A program made the translations under genes and the position numbers. 42,587 bases of DNA, from contig KN882923.1 of NCBI GenBank assembly GCA_000934455.1, forward strand, positions 77,889 to 120,475, written 5' to 3'. Of the stretch, positions 1 through 10,373 are shown one piece after another (position 1 is the first letter of the stretch; each line of letters opens with the position of its first letter). The notes under the pieces are model-generated. The model saw nothing but the letters and a program-made list of their open reading frames with translations, made no database searches and was not told where the DNA came from. Source of the stretch: Apostichopus parvimensis. Lineage: Eukaryota; Echinodermata; Holothuroidea; Aspidochirotida; Stichopodidae.

Positions 1-3000
1 CTTTCACGGTTTCATATGAGCATTGAATATTTGACATGCAATGTCAGTATTTAGATAAAATGGTGATATTTCGAGAGAGATAGAGAGACAACACTTTGTC
101 ATAAAAGGTAAACAGATCCATTTTCCTCATAGGCTGGTACCATGATCAGAAATTTTATGGTAGGCCTAATTCGTCTTCTTACGTTTAAAAGCATTACAAA
201 GAAGACAAAACATATTGAATTGCTAAGCATCCTCCCATACGCTTTATATAAAATAATACCTCAGTGATTCTTTATGAGTTCTTGGAAGAGTATACGCTAT
301 CATGTTAAGGACATTACTTTGAAATTCATTAAATGCTTAGTAACACATATCAAGGGGTATTCATACCCTACCCTGTCCAATGACTTTAACTGAGTAAAAC
401 AAATATTATAGGATGACAAATATTATAGGATGAAATATATAGCAAGGAACTGGACAAAAGTGTTAGAGGGAGTGTGAGATTGGAGAAGAGGGAAGGAATT
501 CAGGTGTGAAAAATTGCTTGGTTTCGGACTTATCCAGGACTCCGAACTCGGATTTGGATCTGTTGTACTCGGTTTGATCTCTGGCAATTACAGCCATGTC
601 TAGCAAGCAGTGACATCGATAATCTAGTTTTCGGTTAGGCATTTCTAGAATAAACGTTTTGAGACATTGTGCACTTAGTAAAAATATAGTTTGTATTTAG
701 TGTAGAATGATAATTGTGTGTATTATGTTTGAATAAAAAAAAAGACGGTAACACCATTGATGTTGCAACTTTGATCACAGAAGTAAGTAGTAATTAATAA
801 TATTATTAGATATCAAAGTTACCGTGTCATCTCGCGATATCCCCGTTATCAGTTTGTGTTTACTCCTAATACTAGAACAAACAACAGCAAAGCGGTTATC
901 TTATCTGTACGGATGCCTTTACGTATTGTTTTCTGTAATATACTCTTCAGCTAAATTTACTTAACGTGGTAAGAGGGAACACGCAGTCGATGAAAATATC
1001 ACTCAATTCACTATTTGTTTATTATGCTGCTTTTGAATGCCTTATTAAATATGATTACATAATGGTACTTTCAAGGTACTGAAAAGCTGTCTATTCTTTT
1101 CTGTTTTGTCACGAAATGTCTATTACATTTAATATTCTTCGTTACAGGCACTTACAGTGCTGTACTTTATACCATATCATCTACCGAGTTAGGATTATTC
1201 CTTCACAACTTTGGGGACAAGTCTTGAAAGAAGAATCGTCTGATACACAAATTGGTAAGTACATGAATTCTTGACTGAACATTTGAAACTTTGTTTCATG
1301 TCCTTTTTCCCAAAAAGTTTCCTTTGAGGCCAATGTTGTGATATCTTTAGGCAAGCCTTGGATCATATATAGAGTTGATCTCATTACACAGTGACAACTG
1401 TTGCTTTCTTTTAATATTACGATAAATCCCAGGTGTAAAACGGGAAATACCAGATGACCCAGATGAGCGATTACCTCGTCTTTATCTTTAATACCAAAAC
1501 ACAAAATAAAATATGTTATGTTTTCGATTATTCCTGTTAATAACGTGCTTGCTACTTTAGATATCAGTTACCACACGAAAATTAGGTCAAATCACGAATC
1601 AATATAATTGTGACATCCAATAAAGTAAGGACGTTAATATGTTTCAGTTATTACTTTAAAATCAGCAATTGTCTTTAAAAATGAAAAATAGACAGAGGAT
1701 AATTCCGGGATCCCTGCAATAGTAATATTCTCGTTAGATTCGATGAGTCTTCAATAAATCAAACTTGTCTTCTTCCTTTTGTCCTTATCACCCTCGACTA
1801 ACAATATAAGCGACCGATGTTACGATATTATTTAAGTACAGCTTTGAAAGGTTTTCTGTGTAGATTGTCCCTTCTTTTATGACAGGAGACAGGGACTTGA
1901 CCAGTGACTTCAGTAACCTACATCGCAAGACCGATGCAAGAAAAGTTAGTATTCATTAATAACGACGAAACAGTTAATTTTGAACTAAAATATTCACATC
2001 GCGCTGTTATCCAACCGGTGGAATTTGCTGTGTGGAGTTAACCTTTAATTTAATAGGCATGACGATCAAAACTATCTTTGTAGTACATATAATAACCAGT
2101 AGGATATTATTATTCAGTTTGGTGGGAAAGTGCCTCGTGATATGCCACCTACTATGACTAAAGACTTTCGAAAGAACGTTCAGACGTAATAGATCGAATG
2201 ATGCGTAAAATTACTTTTGTAATGAACACAATGAAAATATTTGAATCGAAATGCAACCTCTTTACGTTTAGGTAATAATCTCATAACACAGTAAACTCAA
2301 ATGGTGAAAGGACAAATGCTGTTTGTTCAATGCGGAGTTCATAAATGAGGGATGTAAATGTTAGACATTGATAATTATAGTATACGTAAATAATGTATGA
2401 ATGTTCCATCTATTGGCCTCTTGTTTGAGACATTTTCTTGGTTCCACAATAAATTTGAAACTTTACTCGCAAACAAAGTCATAAGTCAAAAAGGCTAGAA
2501 TTAGTATGAATTAATTAGTATAAATTACAGAGCAAGTAAAGAGAAAGACATGAAAGCATGATCTATCTGGATAATTAGAACTTATTGGACTTATTTCATT
2601 AATTAGGCAATACTTTGCTGTGTCGTACACGGATACCGTATCAGATTGTCCAATCTTCCATTCATGTTTAATTGATTCAATTCATGCACTTCTACAAAGA
2701 CACTGTTTTATAGTAATCGCAGTGTGACATCGCATAACTGCGCAAAGATTGTATAAATATCGAGTAAACAGGAGAGATATCTATAATGCTGAGAATAAGA
2801 CAAACTTATTTACCTAATCTAACACTTCTTGATTATTTAAAGGTGTGGCAGGTGTTGTTTCTTGTAAATAACAAATTGGCGACAAAACTTCAGATTTAAC
2901 TACTAGCTGCGATGTAGTTTGAGTCAATTTGCTCTCAGGTCCTACATTCTTTCATATTATTAACATCCAAGGGGTGTTAGTCGTTAAGAGATGCCTCCAT

Positions 3001-3030
3001 AAATCATATATATATTTCTATATATTCTCT
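1..3030. other. Non-coding stretch upstream of the TRIM gene
   Basis: I see no convincing gene here. The longest open frame is a 107-codon minus-strand frame at 1181-1504 whose product I do not recognise. It has no clear splice context that would make it an exon. A perfect 17-bp direct duplication lies at 399-415/416-432. The 5' untranslated exon and promoter of the downstream TRIM gene probably lie in or before this stretch, but I cannot place them. Confidence 0.5.
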
Positions 3031-3032
3031 AG
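3031..3032 (+). other. Putative 3' splice site before the TRIM start codon
   Basis: A T-rich tract ends in TTCTCTAG immediately before GTAGCACATC and the ATG at 3043. This looks like a splice acceptor joining an upstream untranslated exon to the coding exon. The start codon context ATCATGG has the favourable G at +4. Confidence 0.5.
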
Positions 3033-3042
3033 GTAGCACATC

Positions 3043-5028
3043 ATGGAGGAACAGCTCGTGAAATCCGTAACAGACGAACTTAACTGTAGTATATGTATGA
3101 ACCGTTTTCGTGTACCGAAGATGTTGGACTGCATACATACCTTCTGTGAAAGATGCTTGGAGGGTTACGTGGAGAATTTAAATGGGAAAGAACTTACTTG
3201 CCCAATGTGCAGAAAAATGTGCCCACTGCCAGCTGGAGTTAAAGGTCTGCAGACGAACATATACTTGGTAAACATGTGTGACAAAATAGACTTGTATGAG
3301 AAGCTAAAATCATCAAAACTTGCTTCAAAATTGTGTGAAAGTTGTAAAAAGAATACAACGGTGACGGCCTTTTGTATTGATTGTAAGTACGCTATTTGCA
3401 GGAATTGTGAGGAACATCACTCTCTATTTCCAGCCCTTCAATCCCATGAGATTGAAAGACTTGATAATTTTGACGAAAAGAAACTGCAGATAGTCCAAAA
3501 GAGTGTGATGGTTCCATCTTGTGATCTTCACGTTCCCGAGAAACTGCGCTTCTACTGTAAGACGTGCTCTAAACTGATTTGCAGGGAGTGTACGGTGATA
3601 CAACATCCAAAACCTGATCACATGTGCGTAGAAGCCTCGAGTCAATTTCTAGAAGTTAGGGAGAGATTATCAAACCTTTTGAGAGAAACTCTCGAACAAG
3701 AACGAGTTGTCTCTAAGTATGTTACAGATGCGAAGTCGGGGGAAAATGTAATCAAAATGGAATCTAAAACAATGCTTAAAGTAATACAAGATAGGTATCA
3801 GAAGGTGAAGTCAGAAATTGAAAGTCAATTAAATAAAAAATTAGAAGGAGCTGAAAAAGCTGTTAAACGAAAACAAGCTTTCAAAGAATCCAGTATTGAC
3901 AATTCTTTCAAACTTGCTGATAATTGGATGAAAAGAATGAAGAGCACGAAAGATACAACACAAAAAGTTATTCGGGAAAATAATATGTGGGAATTATTAA
4001 GCTTGTCTAATAACTTAATTGGTTCATTCAATGAATTACAAGATGATAAGAATACCTTTCAATGGAATAGCTTTGATCTTAAAATTGATATACTCTTTTC
4101 CCCATCACATATCCCCAGTGTTAACCTAGGTCAATGTTTCAGTAAAAATGATCCAAACAGTGTCATATGTGAGAATAGTGGTAACTTTTATAAATTCCAC
4201 TTTAATCAAAAAACGTCTACCATAAGTAGAACGAAACTAACATACAACAAGGGAAAGCCTATTTCATTTAATGAACAGAAACTACCACCAATTTCCCTGC
4301 GAATTAAGACATGTGGTGGACAACTAAGATTCAATGCAACCGTCAGTGATGGTTATTCTATTTTAGCTATTCAAAAATGGCTGTTAGTAGTTGAATTGGG
4401 ATCAAATGTATGTCTTGGGGTCTTCACATTCAAAGACAAAGCGCTGATTTCATGTCTGGCTGAATATGCCCGTAATCTTTTTATTGTATTTGGTGATAAT
4501 GCAAACACTATTTGCTACTTGGCTAATATCTCTCGTTACCGTGCTCAACATCGGCAGCACGAACAAAACAATAGCTTAGATATACGTTTACTTTGTCAAG
4601 ATTTGAGCTGCGAGTTAACCCGGTACGAACTTCCTCACAATATAAATGATATTAAAGCCTTACACAATTCCGACGTTATCGTAAGCTTTGAAAATTCCAT
4701 TCATCGATACAATATCGGTACCAAAACTCTGAGTGAAATTAACATCAAAACACCATCACTCAGAAAGGCAGAGAGGTTGTCCATTTTGAAGGTAAATTAT
4801 TCGCCAACTTTAACTTGCTTCATATTGTGGAATATAGAGGTGTATACGAATACAGACGGTAGTATTGACGCCCAACTATGTATTACCAAATACGACACAT
4901 CAAATGAGCAACATGTTCAAACTTGGCCACTATTAGCTAAAGTAGGTCTTCCTCGAGCATGTTATTGGGATCAAAACTACAGAACCTTAGTTGTATGCAA
5001 TGCTTTGAGTAAATGTTTTAGTTTATAA
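3043..5028 (+). CDS. TRIM-family protein: RING, two B-boxes, coiled coil, unassigned C-terminal domain
   Basis: This is a 661-residue uninterrupted frame. A C3HC4 RING finger is complete (C15, C18, C30, H32, C35, C38, C53, C56), which in this family normally gives E3 ubiquitin ligase activity. B-box 1 (C98, C101, C111, C114, C119, C122, H126, H135) and B-box 2 (C160, H163, C172, C175, C180, C183, H188, H193) both keep every zinc ligand. Residues about 205-320 are charged and helical, as expected for the dimerising coiled coil. The last 300 residues (about 360-661) are hydrophobic/beta-rich with no SPRY, NHL or filamin motif that I recognise; a degenerate beta-propeller like that of TRIM56/TRIM2-type invertebrate proteins is plausible but inferred. 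The coding part is a single exon ending in TAA. No close AATAAA follows; the nearest I saw is at 6129. A cytosolic ligase in innate immunity is a family-based guess; the substrate is unknown. Confidence 0.93.
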   Translation: MEEQLVKSVTDELNCSICMNRFRVPKMLDCIHTFCERCLEGYVENLNGKELTCPMCRKMCPLPAGVKGLQTNIYLVNMCDKIDLYEKLKSSKLASKLCESCKKNTTVTAFCIDCKYAICRNCEEHHSLFPALQSHEIERLDNFDEKKLQIVQKSVMVPSCDLHVPEKLRFYCKTCSKLICRECTVIQHPKPDHMCVEASSQFLEVRERLSNLLRETLEQERVVSKYVTDAKSGENVIKMESKTMLKVIQDRYQKVKSEIESQLNKKLEGAEKAVKRKQAFKESSIDNSFKLADNWMKRMKSTKDTTQKVIRENNMWELLSLSNNLIGSFNELQDDKNTFQWNSFDLKIDILFSPSHIPSVNLGQCFSKNDPNSVICENSGNFYKFHFNQKTSTISRTKLTYNKGKPISFNEQKLPPISLRIKTCGGQLRFNATVSDGYSILAIQKWLLVVELGSNVCLGVFTFKDKALISCLAEYARNLFIVFGDNANTICYLANISRYRAQHRQHEQNNSLDIRLLCQDLSCELTRYELPHNINDIKALHNSDVIVSFENSIHRYNIGTKTLSEINIKTPSLRKAERLSILKVNYSPTLTCFILWNIEVYTNTDGSIDAQLCITKYDTSNEQHVQTWPLLAKVGLPRACYWDQNYRTLVVCNALSKCFSL

Positions 5029-5454
5029 AATGCCCAATCGGCCTTACTTGGAAACCAAACGTAGCAACAACTGTTCAATGTTTGTATCAAAGGAATCATC
5101 TACATAATCCGCAGACACATATATAGTTGACAAAACAAGTCAAAGAGGAAACCCCTTGTCGTTGGCATGGGCAGTACTTTATATTCTAATACGGCAGTCG
5201 CATACTTTCACGCATCGATAGTTAAATAGATATATGTCAATGTATTAGACAAAATTACGTTTGAACGGATTTCATTGACCCCCTTTTGTGCTTCATCTTC
5301 TTCAGACTGAAGCAATGTTTATCTTGATGTGATTGTTCTAATCTTTGTATCCTACAATTATCGGGCTTTTTTATTCCTTCGGGAGGCAAAAGGAATATGT
5401 GCGATGGTGATGGCGTGTGTATGTGACGTTTGCTTGTAAACACCGAAACTTAAA
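5029..5454. other. 3' flank of the TRIM gene
   Basis: This probably contains the 3' untranslated region of the TRIM gene. A 62-codon minus-strand frame at 5255-5443 is not recognisable. No poly(A) signal of the AATAAA form was seen close to the stop codon. Confidence 0.4.
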
Positions 5455-5755
5455 AGTTTCATGGTGGATTAACTTCATACTTTGTATCTAGATCCGCCTT
5501 ATAAAATAGGAGAACCCTTTTTCTCAAGGTCTAAGGTTATTTGAGGTCAAAAGAGGCTAAACTCTGAAACCTCTGGAAACACGATAAGTCAAAAAGTATA
5601 CCTTTGTGGAACTTCATATCTAGCATTAAGATCCACGTTGGTAAGTGCAAGAACCCTATCAAAATTGGTAGAGGTCAAAGGTCTCATAAAGTCAACATGC
5701 GTCAAAGTCTGTAAGCTCTGTAAACATGCTAACTCACAAATTAAAGGTTCAATTA
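5455..5755. repeat. Two degenerate tandem units of about 140 bp
   Basis: The motif AACTTCATA followed by TATCTAG and GATCC occurs at 5470 and again at 5610. Both copies then share blocks such as GAACCCT and GAGGTCAAA in the same order, spaced about 139 bp apart. They look like diverged units of a dispersed non-coding repeat. Confidence 0.6.
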
Positions 5756-5950
5756 ATCTTTGATTTATCCGATGCTACGACTTCCTGTTGGTGAACAGTT
5801 TGGTCAATTTCAGTTCAGTTTAGTTTTGTAAAGGGCCAAGATACAATCGATTGTAAGTGATCTTCATCGATACGTAAATTCATCCAGTTCTTGAAATCTG
5901 CTTCAAAGTGGTGAAGCTCTTGTGGTGTGTGCTTTGGACACACTCAAGTA

Positions 5951-6300
5951 ACCCTTATCTGTTTTTTTCACTCTGAGCTTCAAGGTGTCAAGTTAGCTCA
6001 AATGATATCACAATTGAACTTATGCTCATTGATTCATTGATTCAGATAACGACTGGTTTTGAAGTAAGTTGTAAAAACAGTTCACAGTGTATAAACATTC
6101 ATGTAACTCTCATTCATTACTTACAAGTAATAAAGGGATAGAGTGACCCTTATCAGTTTTCAAACTCTGGGCTTCAAGGTGTCAGGTTATGCTCATTGAT
6201 TTATAACAGATGACTTTGGGTTTGGAAGTAAGTTGTAAAACATTTCACATGCAGCATATGAACATTAATGTAACACTCGTTTATAACTTACAAAGGATGG
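5951..6300. repeat. Direct duplication, offset about 195 bp
   Basis: The block beginning ACCCTTATC with GCTTCAAGGTGTCA, then GCTCATTGATT, GAAGTAAGTTGTAAAA and a TTCACA...ACATT...GTAAC segment is present at 5951-6125 and again at 6146-6293. The second copy is shorter. This is a diverged local duplication with no coding content. Confidence 0.7.
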
Positions 6301-8238
6301 TTGGTGGTTGGGCTGATTTGTAGATCAAAATTGGTAAAAGATACATGTATGTTTCTATTATTTTATGTCACATAAGATGGCTTCGGATATTGATATAATT
6401 TTGGAATTAAAAATACTGTACTGTAAAATCCTTACAAGTTAATTAATTCGTTATTGCCCTCAAGTGAGTGCTACGAATAATAGATGACCATTTCTGATCG
6501 TTTCTGGTGCTCATTTAATTCATGGACACATTTATATCACTTGCTCTACATTAGTCACATAATTATGCAGAATGTTGAGCAAACTATATTGCAAGCAATC
6601 ACAAAGCCAACCGCCTTTGTGGTTTCATTTCAAGAATAATCTATATGAGACGGTGCTGAGACATGTCTAGGTCTAAGTATGTCTCTGTGTGCACGTAAAC
6701 GTACATGTTAAGGGCTTGGTTTGTAAACAATGTGCCAATGTGATTCCGGGCGGAAGAACTACAGGAATGTATAGTTGCACTAATGAACTGAAAACTGAGT
6801 CATCAAAGAGCTTGGCGAAGTTTCAACTAAGAGAGTTGGACGTAGTGTGCACGGTTAAAACAGGTTTTAAAGAGCTTGATTAAGTGTTATTGAAATATGA
6901 CCCATGTATCCGTGTTATGAGATTTGCTGTAAATAAAGCAGTCTCTTGGTATTTGACCAGAGTTATGTGTTTTATTCCTCGAGCAAGTCGTTACGTTAAC
7001 ATGCGGTGTATACTTAACCCTTTTGATCATATACACTTACCTATTGCTTGTATCAAAAATTATAGTTTACATATAACAATTTAAACTGAACGTGAAGTTA
7101 CCACCAGGTTGCTAAGGTATTATGCATCATTTTCTTATGAAAGATATGTTCATATCTGAACGTTCTTCTTATATGACACGCCTTTAATGTACTGAAGTAA
7201 ATCAATTAATCAACGGATTTCGTGTTTCAAAATGGCCGCAAGACAATAGCTGCTTCCTCTTCACCAATGCTTCTTACTGTTTGCATGTTCTACTCTACGT
7301 TAATAGATGAAAAAATACATCATTTTGTTTTTGAATCTTTTTGGTTGCTTTGTATTTTCATCAATACAATCATAAAACTTATCATCAATGGTACAATGTT
7401 CATCAGACCAAACATAGATATCTGAAAAATATCATAAAGCAGTTTCCACAAGACGACCACATTAACATCCCTACTTGAAAAAATAACTGGACAGTTTGTC
7501 ATTCTTCCTTCGCTACATGTACTCGGAAAAAAAAGAACGATATAACAAAGCACGTCACAATTAATAGTCTGTTTGAAGAAACGTTGCAGGTTGGCGTGAT
7601 TTATCATATTAGTTCCAAAATCGAATTTAAACATTGCATAGCCAAGTGAGTTTGGTGAACTGGCTGCAGAAGAAGTCTAGTCGGTTTCCCTGCAGCAAAC
7701 AGGTAACGATGGAATCGTTAAGCTCTCTGTAGCAACCAGTAATTCATACTTCATCTAAACAGTACACCAGAATTTGGCTGTATTTGCAAATAATTTGTCA
7801 AATTTGTCCATTTTCTTTGATGAAACATTTGATTGAAAATACCAAAATTAAAATGATTGTAACTTACAAAACCTTGTAACTATTGGTAAAAATCAAGATA
7901 GTTTCTCTACACTATATACTAGGCTCATACCATCCATAGAAATGTCCAGTCAGTACCAGACACAAATAAGGGGAACATGTTGTTTTGATTTGCAGTCAGT
8001 TTCTAAGAATATAATCCCCACGAGTCCCCCACGAGCCGTCTCGTGGTATAACAAAAATTATAACGCAAAAAAGGGCTGTGCGAAATTCTTCTTATTTTAT
8101 GATAATTCCGAATTTATTCAATACAACTTCTGTTACACAATTCACTTCGTTTTAAATGTAAAGACCTCAACATCAGAAATGGCCATTGCAAAGACCATGA
8201 CTGTTCTTAATATTCCAGATTCTCTCTCTAGTCAATAC
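6301..8238. other. Non-coding stretch between duplication and LINE relic
   Basis: Only short open frames with unremarkable products are seen on both strands. The 167-codon frame starting at 7942 reads into the LINE relic at 8239. Its upstream part resembles nothing I know. Confidence 0.4.
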
Positions 8239-8532
8239 TCTCCACACTTGCTGACAGTCAAGTATAGAATCCTTTTTAAGATATCTGTATTGGTACAATA
8301 TTGTTTGTCTTGGAACGCCTACATGTACCTGATTAATTGTATTGTTTGCCATGCCCCTACCCGATTACAACGCTCCAACGTTTACCACTTGCTTCGTATC
8401 CCTAGGTGTAAAACTGAAATGGGTAAAATACGCTTTGAATATTGAAGCCCCTACAATTGAAACTCGCTTCCCTTAGACACTCGTGGTATCACAGATTTAG
8501 CTAACTTTAAATCTAGCCTATGTTCTATCTAG
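8239..8532 (+). pseudogene. Decayed 3' end of a non-LTR (LINE) reverse transcriptase
   Basis: Read in frame 1, this stretch carries the ordered signature of the C-terminal tail of jockey/CR1/L2-type LINE ORF2 proteins. It starts with VKYRILFKI, passes the degenerate equivalent of the conserved 'AP.YL' and 'LRS' blocks and a YHLLRIPR segment, and ends with NSLPLDTR and ANFKSSL. Two in-frame TGA stops (8443-8445 and 8458-8460) sit where family members normally have Arg and Trp. They would follow from single CGA-to-TGA and TGG-to-TGA changes, so this copy is dead. It is 5'-truncated, as is usual for LINE insertions. I identify it by motif order only; the clade needs a database search. Confidence 0.75.
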
Positions 8533-10244
8533 CCTGTTCATATTTAGCTATAACTGTCTTTCTTAACTTATCAGAAAATAACTTCACGGATTTTGTTAAG
8601 ACCAATTCACCCTTAATTCCCAATTGCTCAGTCATTACCTGTATTGCTTTGATTTGCCTTGTGTCAAGCAAAGTGGACACTTGATTGAAATTAGATTACT
8701 TGTATAATCCACCCCTGCTTCTCTGACTCTATCGTAGACTATATATCACTATATAGAACCCATAGGTTATTTTAGTCATTACTTTATAGAAAGTACGCAC
8801 TGTATTGATTGTGAATATATAAGCTCCAAAAAGACATCTTTCACTACTGATATTTCGGGCGATGCGCGCCTGCCACTGTTTCATGGCGTAGTCCAGGTTT
8901 CCTAATTATTGATCAGTGGTATAGAGGAGGTGAAAGCTTTACTGAGACATAGTTGGGTTGGTGGTTGATCGAAGTATCAATCATTCTCAGCGGGGTAACG
9001 CATGCAAGTTATTGATCACTGTGTTGTACTTTCATCGGCGTGTGCTCTCCACCGATATATGAATCAAAATGTTCATCTCTGATATAAATGAACACAGTGA
9101 CCTACCATGCATGGACGCCTAGGGCATCCTCTCCCCACTGGTAGTGGTGGTGTGTGTTTGTGTGTTGGGGGGGGGGGCTTTCTCTGCTCTGCCGAATGAA
9201 GCGACATTAAATGAATGGTTTTGTAGGACGAAGGTTTGGTGGGGGCTGGAGGTGTGGGTGGGTGGAAAGGAGGGATGAGAAAGAGGATAAAGCAAATCCC
9301 TCTCGAGGTTATAAAATGCAGTGCGGTGTGCTATAAAGACGGAGAGGACTTTGGAATGTCCCAGTGATGATGTTATATTTGTTAGACACTTCCAGCTTAC
9401 TGGATGGCTGGCAACATTATTGCTTAACGGTATTGCGGTTTTCAACAATTTTAAGAAACCCATCAAAAATTACTCAAGATGAGATAGTTATCGTTCGAAG
9501 TAAGACATACTTTAAAAAAAATCATCATGTGAGGTTCAACAATGAGAATGATAAATTAAAGTTTGAGCTAGAAAATTATATTACCGTCAATGTTACCTTC
9601 TATATATATGACAGTTTTAACCTTAACGTTGTCCACTAACACTGCTAAAAACATTCTCCTAAAAAGCTAGCATTCAAACAGTCGGTCGTGACACTTACAA
9701 GGGTCGCCAAAACTAAATGTTGGAGAGTGGCCTCAACATTCTAAAGAAATATCCGAATAGATATTTGTGGACGAAATGGAATATCTTAAACATAAGTAAC
9801 TTAAAAAGTTACAAAATATAACCTCAGTCTGCCACTCCGCACGCTTAATCGTAGAATCACTCTCCAATGCTGGGTAACCAAGTTGATATAGGTGAAAATG
9901 TGGGCGGGCGGTGGAGGGGGGGGGGGTTGGAATAACAATATCCTAAAATATGAGTACTAGGCGTCATACACGGTCTTCTGCAAGTTATATTTAAACGTTC
10001 AGTAATTGAAAATATTCTGATAACTTTGAGTGAGTTTTACTTTGAATGGACGCTGTACTACTGCATGTTGACATGTTCATGGTACGAAGTCGATCTACCT
10101 ATAGTATTTGAGTATCTGTGATCCAACTCTGGAACGACAAACAAGAATCCATCCCATAAAACCATTGTACCTTCCCTTGCATGCTACATGGGCTTTATCC
10201 TCCTTTTTCACTCTCACTCTCTGACCTTAGTGACTTCTTTTTCA
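8533..10244. other. Non-coding stretch with G/T-rich low-complexity DNA
   Basis: No gene is seen. A GT-rich low-complexity tract with an 11-G run lies at about 9140-9260, and a second 11-G run at 9916-9926. Short open frames at 9119-9466 (-) and 9364-9639 (+) have no recognisable product. This stretch would hold the 3' untranslated region of the minus-strand receptor gene that ends at 10245. Confidence 0.4.
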
Positions 10245-10373
10245 CTATTTGTTGTTCTCCATGTTTGACATTGGTATAGTCCGACTATTACGTGTCGTCG
10301 TCGTTGTGGAGCGGACAGTCCAGTCACTCTTGACCGATTGAGGACGTACTTTGGATCGAAGTCGATGACGAAC
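10245..10373 (-). CDS. Receptor last coding exon: cytoplasmic tail
   Basis: This exon has 129 nt, 42 codons plus a TAG stop at 10245-10247. The acceptor is GTCATTTTATAG on the minus strand. It starts in phase 0 with VRHRLRSK and contains a run of five Thr in a Ser/Thr/Arg-rich stretch, typical of adhesion-receptor tails and likely phosphorylated. In another frame the same DNA stays open to 10214, but only this frame matches the phase-0 end of the preceding 42-nt exon. Confidence 0.75.
   Translation of the reverse strand, partial: VRHRLRSKVRPQSVKSDWTVRSTTTTTRNSRTIPMSNMENNK

Noticed and set aside
1181-1504. 107-codon minus-strand frame as a gene
   Set aside because: No recognisable domain, no convincing splice sites and no neighbouring exons. 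A frame of this length is expected by chance in several places in 42 kb.
5255-5443. Minus-strand frame downstream of the TRIM gene
   Set aside because: 62 codons with no domain or splice context; probably part of a repeat.
7942-8445. 167-codon open frame as a gene
   Set aside because: Its 3' third is the LINE reverse-transcriptase tail, which continues past the stop in the same frame. The 5' part has no recognisable content or start context.
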